A stretch of 64,000 nucleotides of DNA, taken from NCBI GenBank assembly GCA_009767595.1, contig VSDK01015113.1, positions 365-64,364 on the forward strand. Direction: 5' to 3'. The position numbers and the translations under genes are program-made. Below the pieces are notes generated by a model. That model was not told the DNA's origin, did no database searches, and saw only the letters and a program-made list of their open reading frames with translations. This DNA is from Symbiodinium kawagutii. Its lineage: Eukaryota > Sar > Dinophyceae > Suessiales > Symbiodiniaceae. Numbering within the stretch: position 1 is the first letter of the stretch; every line of letters begins with the position of its first letter. Positions 13,640-23,313 of this stretch are shown one piece after another.

Positions 13640-16585
13640 CTAGGAATTGAGCTCCGCAAAGATGTCCTTGGAGCGCCTCATGTATGCCACACGGGCATGA
13701 AATGGCACCAACAGCCACGCAGGCACTTCAGCAGGTTTCGCATCGAAAGCCATGTCAAGTACCTTTGAGAAATTTCGATGTGTACCATGGCCAGAACAGA
13801 AATACTTGTGAAGTATATGCGCAGCTCTGAAACCATGATGAAGTATAGGTCGTCTATCAAATGCTTTATGCCAACTGGAGCATCCCAATTTGGACAATGA
13901 AATACTCCTAGAAATAACATTTGCAGGAAAGAATTTCTGAGGACAATGCTTGTGCAGCCACAGTATGGAACGAGTCCACGTCTCCGTTTGTTGTGCCAAA
14001 TTTTGTACCGCAACATCAGCACGTGTCTCAAGGTCCATTAATGCAAAGTTGTAATAGCCATACTTCTGTCTCTCCTGAGTCGAGAAAACATTCACAGGTG
14101 CCCTCGAAGAAGTAGTTAAGCAGAAATCGATATAGAGCTCAACGAATGAAATGTCACATCCAGCATGTGGACTAGAGTCCCAACGAAGACCCTGCAGCCA
14201 GGTGACAATCCTCCATAAATATACAGATCCCCACGTATATGCAAGAAAATGATCAGCATCCAGAGTTGGCACAACCGGGTGCCCATGAGTGGGAAACCGA
14301 AGTTCATGGATGTCATCCGGTCGGAAGGGAGTTTCTTCAACTTCCCGCACTCGCAGCTCCTTCGTCACTTGAAGCTGGTAGTTACCAATGACCGCAATAT
14401 ATCTATACAGTTCTTCGATGTCCCGACGAAACTGCAGCGTTTGCTTATGCAACTTCTCAATCGTTCTGAACTGTTGTCGATTGTCGGAGATCATGACCTC
14501 CTTAGCATGTTTGTCAGCCATATCGTTACCCCAGATAAGCCAGGAGTCATGTTCATTGGCAGCATTCTTCAGCGATTGGTGGCTACGAACCTTCCGGATC
14601 TCAATGTTCCCCTTTTCCCTCTTAGCAATGTGGTCGGCAACAGGCACACCGAAGAAAGGTAAAGCACACTTTGGTTCACCAATGCGATTTTCATCCAGGA
14701 GCATGCTGACAAAATCGAAAACGGCAGAACAATCAGTGTATATGGTTACCACACGGAAAATGTTCAGGACCATTAATATGGCAAAAATCTCAGCTGCAAA
14801 GCTTGACTGATCAGCTCCCGGCACAGGCGCTCTCTGAAAGTCACATACAGACTTTTGTTCCCATGGTGTCTGTACCCATGCCGCAGCTGAAATTGTTAGT
14901 GCTTGGGTTTCTCCAAAAAATGCCGAGCCATCAACAAAAACATAAACTCGTTCCACGGAATCCAAAGGTTGCAGGATGAGTCTCTGACTATTGCACCAAC
15001 GTGTGATTGCCTGATGAGCATGTTCCACACAAGGGCAGAGGCCAAAAAACCAGTTTCCATGTTTCCACTGAGTTTGTAAGTGTTTGATGCGTCGAAATCG
15101 GACACGAAACTTTGACAATTCACTGCAATGAAAGAGGCGATGTTCACGGCTGTCTGTTTCTCCACACATCGGGCACGTGGGTGGAACATCGGGTAGGAAT
15201 TTTGCCAACATGTCATGAGTGAAGTGTCTTCCCGTGAAAAACTGCTCAACCAAACTTCGATCATGAAAATCCAGTTTGAGAAATGCTTGCTTGTTTGCAT
15301 AAACATCAAACTCATCAATGTCATAGTCTTTCCTATCAATGCGTTCATTGGAGACCAAGCGAATCCATGCCTGACTGAGAAGTCGCTTGAAAGTTTTCAA
15401 TGACACTTCAAGCCAGGGGATCTGCAGCCCATCAAGTTGCACGGTATAGTTGGTGAAATCAACCGTGAAACCATATTTTTGGAAGGTATGCACAAGGTAT
15501 GCCATTGGTCCTGGCTTCTTGTGAAGGTTAGTCATCTCGCTAAGCTTCATGCAACAATGGCCGAAAAGTTGCAAATCACCAGGGAAGCATTTGAAGAATC
15601 TACGCCAAATTTGGATCACTTGGAAAGCAGCACGGATTTCCGGGTCTACATCTAAGTCAACCGCATTGCACGCAAGATAAGGATTGGCACCTGCACCGGC
15701 TCTGGCTAAAGCTTTAGTACAAGCACTACGCAACCCATTATATTCAGCCTTGCAAAGATTGGAAAATCCGTTGACGTAGGTCATGTTGGAAAGTGCAGCA
15801 GTGACAACTACCCGTTTCCTACATCCCCTTGGAATTTTCGCAAGCTTGATGACTTTCAGTTTATTTTTGGTTTTGGTGACCCGTTTTTTCACAGAAGTGA
15901 AGAACTTCTTTTTACAATACGATTGCTCAATGCCAAGATCTTTCTCATGTAGTACCACAGGTATCACAGTTCCGTCAACCTGGATGTTGGCAATGGCTTT
16001 ACGATACTTAGCATCAGTTGACCACGCCCAACTTTTTTGGGGCGATATATGCAAATGCCAAAGCTTCGCAACACTTTGAACAGCACCAAAAGCATTGTTG
16101 AGAACCGAAGGAGTGTCCGCATCAAATGCCCAGTTGTCGGCAAAAAAGGTGCAGGCACAAGAAGGTTCCGCATTAATAGCTGTATGATACATCAAAATTC
16201 CTATTGCAAGCATGGAGGGCACTGCAACACTACAACCTTCGATTATCCCCGTCGTGGTTGACTGGCCACTGCTGCAAGACTGCATCACCTCGAAAACCCT
16301 AGACATTTGAATCATCATACTTTGGAAACCACAAAGAATCTGGGATGGGATTCCCAGCCACTCAAGTAATTTAAGAAGAGGTCCTCTGGGGACATTATTA
16401 TAACACTTGATGATGTCAAGGATTATTCCGCAAATTTTGTGATTACACACCAATGATGATTCAGTTTTGAATGCATTGCGAAGGGCAATGAGGTCCGAGG
16501 AGACCTGCTTGCAAGGCCACCAATCTGAGGTGGCACTGATGCAGCCAAATGATTGGCAATCTGTGCACCACGCAACTTGCCCCAT
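13640..16585 (-). CDS. Reverse transcriptase (palm onward), zinc knuckle and RNase H of the retrotransposon
   Basis: This frame copies element RNA into DNA and degrades the RNA strand. Residue numbers count from the in-frame ATG at 16585, which is not the true start. RT motif A is GIILDIIKCYNNVPRGPLL (Asp57). Motif B is EGCSVAVPSM (about 116-125). Motif C reads FFADNWAF (147-154), so the usual second Asp of the YxDD box is Asn. A CPMC...H...C zinc knuckle (Cys471, Cys474, His482, Cys487) precedes RNase H, whose acidic residues are visible as FVDGS (Asp552), AAEIFAIL (Glu599), YTDCS (Asp618) and WGNDMADKHA (Asp688), with His669 in RSHQ. The first part of RT (fingers) lies in the preceding frame; the two join at about 16514-16515 by a one-base shift. 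The C-terminal ~200 residues have no domain I recognise. It is probably non-functional as it stands unless the shift is tolerated. Confidence 0.88.
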   Translation of the reverse strand: MGQVAWCTDCQSFGCISATSDWWPCKQVSSDLIALRNAFKTESSLVCNHKICGIILDIIKCYNNVPRGPLLKLLEWLGIPSQILCGFQSMMIQMSRVFEVMQSCSSGQSTTTGIIEGCSVAVPSMLAIGILMYHTAINAEPSCACTFFADNWAFDADTPSVLNNAFGAVQSVAKLWHLHISPQKSWAWSTDAKYRKAIANIQVDGTVIPVVLHEKDLGIEQSYCKKKFFTSVKKRVTKTKNKLKVIKLAKIPRGCRKRVVVTAALSNMTYVNGFSNLCKAEYNGLRSACTKALARAGAGANPYLACNAVDLDVDPEIRAAFQVIQIWRRFFKCFPGDLQLFGHCCMKLSEMTNLHKKPGPMAYLVHTFQKYGFTVDFTNYTVQLDGLQIPWLEVSLKTFKRLLSQAWIRLVSNERIDRKDYDIDEFDVYANKQAFLKLDFHDRSLVEQFFTGRHFTHDMLAKFLPDVPPTCPMCGETDSREHRLFHCSELSKFRVRFRRIKHLQTQWKHGNWFFGLCPCVEHAHQAITRWCNSQRLILQPLDSVERVYVFVDGSAFFGETQALTISAAAWVQTPWEQKSVCDFQRAPVPGADQSSFAAEIFAILMVLNIFRVVTIYTDCSAVFDFVSMLLDENRIGEPKCALPFFGVPVADHIAKREKGNIEIRKVRSHQSLKNAANEHDSWLIWGNDMADKHAKEVMISDNRQQFRTIEKLHKQTLQFRRDIEELYRYIAVIGNYQLQVTKELRVREVEETPFRPDDIHELRFPTHGHPVVPTLDADHFLAYTWGSVYLWRIVTWLQGLRWDSSPHAGCDISFVELYIDFCLTTSSRAPVNVFSTQERQKYGYYNFALMDLETRADVAVQNLAQQTETWTRSILWLHKHCPQKFFPANVISRSISLSKLGCSSWHKAFDRRPILHHGFRAAHILHKYFCSGHGTHRNFSKVLDMAFDAKPAEVPAWLLVPFHARVAYMRRSKDIFAELNS

Positions 16586-19500
16586 ACACGATAAAGTTTG
16601 GACATAATCGTGACAGGTCTAATATCCAATGGTGACAATGTTTCATGCCCCTTTGGTAAGCAAATTGTTTTGGCACACGTCCAGGCATGGGGCCAGCATC
16701 CATTCGTCTCAATCAAAGTGAAAATACATGCCAGAAATTCACAAAGCGCAATGGGTAGTTTGATAAGGTCTCGACTGGAGAAACCATCACAACCTCTGGC
16801 ACTTTTAATCTTTGTCGTGGCAAAGGCTTGTCGCAGCTGTTGCCCCGTGATATTGGAGACACACAAATCAGGGCCTTTTGGTATAGCTTGGATGGTTTCC
16901 AATAATTGCTCGTCGACATGATGAATAGAGTCAGGGTCATCACGTCGGAAAAAACCATTCCAAACATTAACGAGCGCTTCATGCATGTCACCCGGATCGG
17001 CAACATATTGCTTCTGTGTGACCACCATGTCATGGCTATGTACTGACATCAATTTCACTGGACGATCGAGCAAAATCCGGTTATGTTTGACCTGCTGGAT
17101 GTTAGCAATTTGGCCCTGGAAGAGAATGGGAGCATTACAATCCATTTCATCAAAAGGTCCACCTTGGAGGAAGTTGTTACCCTGTTTGGTCCAAGACACC
17201 TCCTGGACAGCAAAGGATTTGGTCACAGCAAGGTGCGTTATGGGTTTAGGTGTGTCCCCCTTTACCCTTTGATACAAAATCTTTCCCCCACGATGGAGGT
17301 CCTGCAATAACTCCAATTTGCGATAATTAGTTTTTGCAAACCATTCAGCTTGTTGATTTTTATGGTGCCAGCTAGCATACGCATCCCGAATGCCGCATAG
17401 GATGTCGTATGCTGGTAACATGTTTGTTATATTCATCGACATATTGACTTCGACCCAATAGCGAAAACCCTGACGAAAACCACGTGCTATGAATATTGTG
17501 TTCCACAGAGTATGCAGCTGTTCAATGGCACGGGGTTTGTGGGTTTTCAAGGCGGAGGCAAACTGTCTACAAATACTTTGTAACCTATGCAGTTGTCTAC
17601 ACTGTTGTCTTTGCATAACAGAGCACTGGGACTGCAAGATCTGATAGTCACCATCCCTAACTTTCTTGGTAACTGGAACAATTTTCCGTTGTACCTTGAA
17701 GATAGCATGTTTTGCACGACCAATATGAGCCTTGGAAAGATGGAGAGGTTCCCCGTCACATTCAACCGTTGATCGATATAACGATTGCTCTGCAATGTAC
17801 GTCCATCTTCTTGCAAGATCATCAATGTTAGCATCTTCGGTTGCCCTCAAGATACCTTTCTGAGAATTCAGCAACAATTGTTGAATGGTGTTATTCATTG
17901 TATCGTCGTCATGGATCTGTCGGTCAAAGCTTTTCGGGAGCGTCCACCAAACTCTGGGTTTCAGCAACACCTCGAGATTAAACTTGGCTTCGAGGACTGG
18001 GTGCGTCGCAAAGAGATGGTGATGGACAGTTCGACAGCTCACCAATGCAGCAGCCAACTCACGGTTGACTAGAATAAATGAATGCCTTACAGAATCACAA
18101 GAGGTGCATTCCAACTCGTGATTATTAACCAATGCAGAGATCTCTGCAGCATCAACCCAGCCATTATGTTGTAGTGTGGGCCATATATCGATCTGGTCAA
18201 GGCTACAGTTAAGGTCACCAAGGATAACAGCCGGTCCATTGAAGCGGTGGGCCCGTTGACCAGCAATTGCCATCAATCGGTTCCTCAGTGCATTGGGATC
18301 GGCGTACTTGAAAGCAACCGTAGGCCCATAAACTGACACAGTATAAACGTATCTATGCGGCTGAAATTGTACTAATGTTTCAGCATAGCGATTTGATGAT
18401 ATGAAGTCACTGGGGAGCGGGTCGTTCACCGGTCTCATGGGATAAACACTCGTGACAGCTGCACCCCCTGCTATGCCTCGCAAGAAAGAACTGCTTCTCT
18501 GATAGGCCGTGACAGGAAACGACCAAGCACAATTGATGCCCCTATCAAGGTACTTTTTGCTAAGGATTTTTTGCACTGTGGAAGTGGCAGCTGTTTCGGA
18601 TATCCCCAGAATTCCTTCCGAAAGCATCGCAATGTCCTCGTCTTTATTCCAAACAGCCGTAGGATTGCAATTTCGAATGGAGAGGTGAGGACCAGGGTGA
18701 TCAGCTTCTCCAAAACGTTGAACAATTGACCAATGTTGGAACAAAGCCACAAGGATAAGGACAACGACACACACAAGGATCATGTGTCTTTTCCATCTAC
18801 GTCTCTTATGGTACACTCTCCTATGAGCACGATATCGTCTTCTGCCAACCCTCCTGCATTGTCTCCTGGGAATCGTCCACCTCGGGGTAGCAGTTCTAGA
18901 TATCATGGAGATCATGGCTTCGCTGCAATCGCAAAGCATCAAAATTAAAAAACTGAAATGCCAAAGGTATTTGTAATACCAATTACTCCTGTTTGTACTA
19001 TTCCAGGAATTTTCGAAGTCGCACCGGTACGACAACATCCAATTATATGCAAATTTATTACATGCAATCTGCCTCTGGGAACTAGGCATGTGCTTTTTGC
19101 CAATGCAGTAGTTATGGTACCTATCCTGGAACGAAGCCTGTGGTACTGAAGCGTGATGAGAGTACTTCAGGTCCTTATCATGAAAATCAGCCAACAGGTG
19201 TTCACCATATGACTGCCAATCATCCGTGGAGAGAACTTGAAGATACTCCGCATTATGGTACGGTTCAGAGTCAAGTGATGTGGAGTTGCAGCCAGTTGCA
19301 CGTAAATCCAATCGAGTCCGGACGCACCAGCGGTCTCTGACATGGGTTCCAGTCTCAATCGGAAAAACATGCTGGCCGAATGTCACATCATCAAGACACC
19401 CACATGACTCATGGTTGGAACAATTCGCATCAAGCAAAATGGTATGTAGGCCCAAATCAGCAGCATTGGACTTATTAATGTACTGAGCATGCACGGGTAA

Positions 19501-19602
19501 CATGGAACGGTTAGGCAAATTACCAATGTTGTCACCCATACAAATCCCAAAAACCAGCCAAACAATAATGGTACGTAACCAAAAGGTCACAGCACGGGGC
19601 AT
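16423..19602 (-). CDS. ORF2 N-terminal part: signal/TM and Arg-rich leader, EEP endonuclease, start of reverse transcriptase
   Basis: The ATG at 19602 lies 15 bases after the stop of the preceding frame, so translation could restart there. Residues 6-22 form a hydrophobic signal-like segment. Residues 212-225 are a second hydrophobic stretch. Residues 240-273 are strongly basic (RRQCRRVGRRRYRAHRRVYH and on), followed by a clear hydrophobic helix at 274-288. FGEADHPGPH (297-306) marks the start of the catalytic part. The endonuclease/exonuclease/phosphatase fold shows GISETA (Glu336), SVYGPT (423-428), GDLNC (462-466) and THPVL (533-537) in place of the usual SDH; the normal D before YIF is not evident (RHSFILVN). 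Residues of about 920-1020 (GCDGFSSRDL, LPKGHETLSPLDIRPVTIMS) are RT fingers. The protein goes out of frame after IGG and ends about 30 residues later at a frameshift stop. It would nick target DNA to prime reverse transcription. Confidence 0.85.
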   Translation of the reverse strand: MPRAVTFWLRTIIVWLVFGICMGDNIGNLPNRSMLPVHAQYINKSNAADLGLHTILLDANCSNHESCGCLDDVTFGQHVFPIETGTHVRDRWCVRTRLDLRATGCNSTSLDSEPYHNAEYLQVLSTDDWQSYGEHLLADFHDKDLKYSHHASVPQASFQDRYHNYCIGKKHMPSSQRQIACNKFAYNWMLSYRCDFENSWNSTNRSNWYYKYLWHFSFLILMLCDCSEAMISMISRTATPRWTIPRRQCRRVGRRRYRAHRRVYHKRRRWKRHMILVCVVVLILVALFQHWSIVQRFGEADHPGPHLSIRNCNPTAVWNKDEDIAMLSEGILGISETAATSTVQKILSKKYLDRGINCAWSFPVTAYQRSSSFLRGIAGGAAVTSVYPMRPVNDPLPSDFISSNRYAETLVQFQPHRYVYTVSVYGPTVAFKYADPNALRNRLMAIAGQRAHRFNGPAVILGDLNCSLDQIDIWPTLQHNGWVDAAEISALVNNHELECTSCDSVRHSFILVNRELAAALVSCRTVHHHLFATHPVLEAKFNLEVLLKPRVWWTLPKSFDRQIHDDDTMNNTIQQLLLNSQKGILRATEDANIDDLARRWTYIAEQSLYRSTVECDGEPLHLSKAHIGRAKHAIFKVQRKIVPVTKKVRDGDYQILQSQCSVMQRQQCRQLHRLQSICRQFASALKTHKPRAIEQLHTLWNTIFIARGFRQGFRYWVEVNMSMNITNMLPAYDILCGIRDAYASWHHKNQQAEWFAKTNYRKLELLQDLHRGGKILYQRVKGDTPKPITHLAVTKSFAVQEVSWTKQGNNFLQGGPFDEMDCNAPILFQGQIANIQQVKHNRILLDRPVKLMSVHSHDMVVTQKQYVADPGDMHEALVNVWNGFFRRDDPDSIHHVDEQLLETIQAIPKGPDLCVSNITGQQLRQAFATTKIKSARGCDGFSSRDLIKLPIALCEFLACIFTLIETNGCWPHAWTCAKTICLPKGHETLSPLDIRPVTIMSKLYRVWGKLRGAQIANHLAASVPPQIGGLASRSPRTSLPFAMHSKLNHHWCVITKFAE
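16510..16518 (-). other. One-base frameshift inside the reverse transcriptase
   Basis: RT homology runs in one frame up to VPPQIGG and resumes with CKQVSSDL in the neighbouring frame. The switch falls at about 16514-16515 and equals a one-base deletion (or a -1 shift). There is no obvious slippery heptamer, so a mutation or sequencing error is likelier than programmed frameshifting. Confidence 0.75.
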
Positions 19603-19617
19603 ACTGAAGCACCCTAG

Positions 19618-22600
19618 TCACGACTGAGCAGTCTTCAATCTCTTGTTCTCGTTGGTGTCGCTCTTATCTGGAGCAAGTGATGCCTGGAGATCAGCCTGCA
19701 TCTTCACAAAGAGAGACTGCATTTGTTTCATGACCGTATTATTGTTGGCTTCCAGCTGGTCTTTAAGCTGTGCATGCTGCTCATTCAACTTCTGTTGTGT
19801 CGCTTCGGCAGCACTGGACATACTGGATACATCCTTCTGGACCTCTTCAACGGATGCACTCAACTTGGCAATCTGTTGGTCACATGTCTGGAAACGTTCA
19901 TTAAACATTCCTGTCAATTTGGCCGTAAGTTGTTCCTCCATGTCTGCTCGAATGTCAGACAGCCTCGTATTGACAGTTCCAGTTTCACTTTCATCTTCGC
20001 ACATGCTGAAATTGGCTTTGAATGGCACTGGCATGGCAACTTTGGGTGTCTCCAATGGTGTTGATTGACCCATTGGTACCACGGCCACATAATCTTGTCC
20101 AATGCATAGGTGGGTTGCCGGGGGACCCTGGGCAGCGCAAGCTAGCCACGAGTCCTTGCCCACTGGACGGATAACATCAGCACTCCAGCCAAGTTTTCGG
20201 AGTGCTCCTGTCAAAGATTCACATGTTGTGGATGTCTTTACGTTGCGGAGAGTCCACATAGTCGTGTCAGCTTGGATTCTTCCCTCCTGCAAAGTGATAC
20301 ATTGAGGAAGTGCATGTCGTCGTACCTCAGAAATCAATTCGCGACGTGCTCTCAATGCATAAGGGCCATCTCTGCCAAGTTGGATGACTCCAAGCACATT
20401 CTTGATGGACTTAGCCTTGGAGATAGCATCCTCCAAACTGACACCATGTAATGCTACGGCTCCATATCTGCTGTCAGGCTTTTTGTCACAGGTGCGAACA
20501 TTGATGAACACCCCCCCTTGTCCTGATCGAAGGAGCGTTGCATGTAGACACTCCTCAGGGATTTTCGCATAGCCGTGAACATATACAGCATCACCATGGC
20601 GGCATTTCTTCCTATTCACATCAAATGGGTGAAAGGACCATGCAGCAATCACCTTGCCCTGTCTGAGCTCGGGCAATTGAACACCCAAGTACCCCAGTGG
20701 CGAAGTAACATCCTTCCAACATGTTACCAGATTCTTCTCAATAGTAATCTCCAGAATGGCAGTTGGTTCAGGTGCCAAATCGACTTGCGGGACCTGCGGT
20801 TTGCATGTTACCTCCACGTCCCCAAAATTCAATATCGCAACAGATGTCAAAGTGGGTTTCCCCGAGGAATCGGTCGCTGGAACTGCCACTGGGGAGACTC
20901 CTGCAAACACTTCATTAGTCATTACCACTAGCGCTAGCGGCTCCATGGACAATCTGGTGACAGGCAACAATTTGCTGGCCTCCTCCTTGGTAGCAATGGC
21001 CAACCCCCTCATGTCTGGGCCCCACTGCGCAATGGTGAGAGATGCCAACTTACCAGCCTCTGAATGGAAATGACCCACATCAATCGTCACTTTGGTATCG
21101 ATTGGCTTGCCCTTTGCAACCTGCATTTTGGCCCTTGGCATTGGTTTGTGGCTGGGTTCACTTGGGCTTGCCTTCTTTGCTCGCTGAGACTTTTGAAAGT
21201 CCTTCAGCTCCTGAGTAGTTACCATACGGATTTTGGCATCATTGGCAGATTTCTTCAATGATGACCACATCTGTGTGTCTGGCAATGACAAAGTCGCAGC
21301 AAGTTCGTCATGTGGAATTTTCGCCATGATGGAGGCAGCCCTGGCAGCCAATCCACTCTCGGGGACTCCACGCTTGCTAAGGGCGGCCTTCAGTTTGGTC
21401 GCAACATGGTCATTGTTCTTTGCTCCTCCTGGGAGGGCACATACACGAAATTCAATAGTTGCATCAACATCCAGCTGAAGCATCGTCAACTTGGTATCGA
21501 TTCCACGACCATTCTGCATAGCAACCATGGTGATGGAGACTCCCAAGCTGTGAAGACATTTTGAAGCAAGCCTCAAAACGGTCCATGTTTCTGGAACATG
21601 CATCTGCTTTGGACGATGATCGAATGGTCCCTTGACCCACACCAGAACCGTGGCCTGATCCGATAGGAGAGTACGTCTGGTCTGTTCTTCATGGATGACT
21701 TGCGCTCTTGGGAAACCGGATGCAGGATATGCAATTTCCAAATTATGAGACGGCAAATCTTTGACAATGCATTCCGGATAAAAGCTAACCATACCCGAGT
21801 TGAGAACTGGCATGGGTCCCCTGCAGGCAGAGGGGATGAGCTTCTTCAACATTTCATCGCATGTGCTTTCATGGTCGATAATGATCGAACGGATAGAGCC
21901 CCACTTGGGATCTTGTACGGTGAATCTAATGCCATCCGTGTGATCATCAACTTGCACAGTCTGTACAATCGGTGTGTCGATGCGTACAGTGGGAGAGACC
22001 TCAGGTGCATTTCTTGTGAAAGGTTCACAAGTTTCCGGGCATAACTCACTTTCAAAGTACACAACCTGTTGACCCAACACAAAGGCATCCATGTCAAGCT
22101 TTTGCATGTTGTGTGTGATGGCAACTCTTGAAGGCAAAACCTCAGCAGTCACAGCAACATATGCACGGAGATCACTGAATTTCCATGTGATGTCAACTTC
22201 AACAGCCAAGCGATCAGCAAGGAACGTGGCCTCCACGATGATGGTGAACTTCTTTGGTTGGAACACAATCGAAAGGTATTCCAGTCCAACAGGTTTGGTT
22301 CCAAAACGAGCACTTCTGTTGTTCACCCAAATCTCATCAAAATGGTACTTCGTGGCATGCTCAAAGACATGTTGGAGTACGTCTTTGACAGTGGCATCAG
22401 GCACAGCAAAGAACCCCGTGGCCCAAGTATTGTCAGCATGTTGGATGCGGACAGGGATAGCATCATCCGGAGGGTTCCCAAGGGCACATGAAGCCAACAT
22501 GAGAGCACCAGCATAAGGTGACTTGGTTCCAAGCGGGCCAATGTTCCTACATGGAAAATCATCCACACCACCAACATCAGGCTCAGGTATCTCAGGCAAA

Positions 22601-23301
22601 TCATCTGGAAGGAATTCCCAGGTGGGAGACACACAGCGTCTTTTGGCAGAGGGCCATTCTTCATTGTCATCAGAAACACATTCCGTCGGTGATTCAACAA
22701 TGGTAGGATTTGGTGACAAAACCGGGTCATACCTGATTTTGGGGACCAAGGACATCCATTGATTCATGGTGACGACCTCAAAGTCACGAAGCTGACATCT
22801 GTGGAAATCAATGGCTTGACTGAGTTCCACAATATTCGAAACTGTGCATGTCATGCCAAGGGCATCACCGAATGCATGAAATGTACGAAAATATTGCCAT
22901 GCCGAGTGTACCGTTGACAATGAGTTTCCAACCATTCTCCATGCCGAGTGATAATCATCGGGCAGGACAAGGCATGCTGGGAATCCCATACAAGCAGCGA
23001 TCTCGTACGGGGTCGTGAATCTCAACAAATCCTGGGACTGAAAAAGGTAGGCAAACAGTCCCTTTTCCAACAATAGCTGATAAGGCAACTTGTGTTGGTT
23101 TCCCTGGTTCGCCATGATATTAGGCAGAGGCTGCTGTGGAGTCTTGGTACGTAGCTCAAGCACGAACTCTGGTTGAACTCCTACTGGACACATTGCCTTC
23201 AGATTGCTCGGCAAAAGCTTGGGATCAGCCATGATGCAGAGTGCATCGCCATCGGGCACACATTGGTCACGCTCCCAAGGCTGGAGGGAATGCTCCTTCA
23301 A
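19618..23301 (-). CDS. Methyltransferase C-terminal part fused to an ORF1-like protein with beta-grasp repeats and coiled coil
   Basis: The frame is open from 23313 and has no ATG at its beginning (position 23301 is TTG), so it is best read as the continuation of the upstream methyltransferase. Residues 94-108 (RFTTPYEIAACMGFP) match C5-MTase motif IX, and GNSLST (125-130) matches motif X. After an acidic linker with SAKRRC (about 205-245), four stretches (about 282-348, 353-417, 457-526, 550-626) have beta-grasp/ubiquitin-like patterning, and the last ends in LPGG. A helical region of the KLKAALSKRGVP type follows (636-647). The final ~110 residues (about 1105-1213) are a heptad-rich coiled coil ending in a basic ENKRLK. 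ORF1 proteins of LINEs are usually RNA-binding coiled-coil trimers; the coiled coil fits that, but no RNA-binding domain is obvious. The beta-grasp assignment is inference from pattern. Confidence 0.8.
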   Translation of the reverse strand: MKEHSLQPWERDQCVPDGDALCIMADPKLLPSNLKAMCPVGVQPEFVLELRTKTPQQPLPNIMANQGNQHKLPYQLLLEKGLFAYLFQSQDLLRFTTPYEIAACMGFPACLVLPDDYHSAWRMVGNSLSTVHSAWQYFRTFHAFGDALGMTCTVSNIVELSQAIDFHRCQLRDFEVVTMNQWMSLVPKIRYDPVLSPNPTIVESPTECVSDDNEEWPSAKRRCVSPTWEFLPDDLPEIPEPDVGGVDDFPCRNIGPLGTKSPYAGALMLASCALGNPPDDAIPVRIQHADNTWATGFFAVPDATVKDVLQHVFEHATKYHFDEIWVNNRSARFGTKPVGLEYLSIVFQPKKFTIIVEATFLADRLAVEVDITWKFSDLRAYVAVTAEVLPSRVAITHNMQKLDMDAFVLGQQVVYFESELCPETCEPFTRNAPEVSPTVRIDTPIVQTVQVDDHTDGIRFTVQDPKWGSIRSIIIDHESTCDEMLKKLIPSACRGPMPVLNSGMVSFYPECIVKDLPSHNLEIAYPASGFPRAQVIHEEQTRRTLLSDQATVLVWVKGPFDHRPKQMHVPETWTVLRLASKCLHSLGVSITMVAMQNGRGIDTKLTMLQLDVDATIEFRVCALPGGAKNNDHVATKLKAALSKRGVPESGLAARAASIMAKIPHDELAATLSLPDTQMWSSLKKSANDAKIRMVTTQELKDFQKSQRAKKASPSEPSHKPMPRAKMQVAKGKPIDTKVTIDVGHFHSEAGKLASLTIAQWGPDMRGLAIATKEEASKLLPVTRLSMEPLALVVMTNEVFAGVSPVAVPATDSSGKPTLTSVAILNFGDVEVTCKPQVPQVDLAPEPTAILEITIEKNLVTCWKDVTSPLGYLGVQLPELRQGKVIAAWSFHPFDVNRKKCRHGDAVYVHGYAKIPEECLHATLLRSGQGGVFINVRTCDKKPDSRYGAVALHGVSLEDAISKAKSIKNVLGVIQLGRDGPYALRARRELISEVRRHALPQCITLQEGRIQADTTMWTLRNVKTSTTCESLTGALRKLGWSADVIRPVGKDSWLACAAQGPPATHLCIGQDYVAVVPMGQSTPLETPKVAMPVPFKANFSMCEDESETGTVNTRLSDIRADMEEQLTAKLTGMFNERFQTCDQQIAKLSASVEEVQKDVSSMSSAAEATQQKLNEQHAQLKDQLEANNNTVMKQMQSLFVKMQADLQASLAPDKSDTNENKRLKTAQS

Positions 23302-23313
23302 TGGAGCAATCCT
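23267..23313 (-). other. Frameshift between methyltransferase motifs VIII and IX
   Basis: The methyltransferase frame stops at 23267, while the frame with motifs IX and X is open from 23313 onward. Passing between them needs a +1 shift (one extra base) within these 47 bases. It lies in the variable/target-recognition region, after all catalytic motifs. Confidence 0.7.

Noticed and set aside
14249..14810. Plus-strand open frames of 137-140 codons inside the retrotransposon
   Set aside because: They are antisense shadows of the RNase H region, which has clear motifs on the minus strand.
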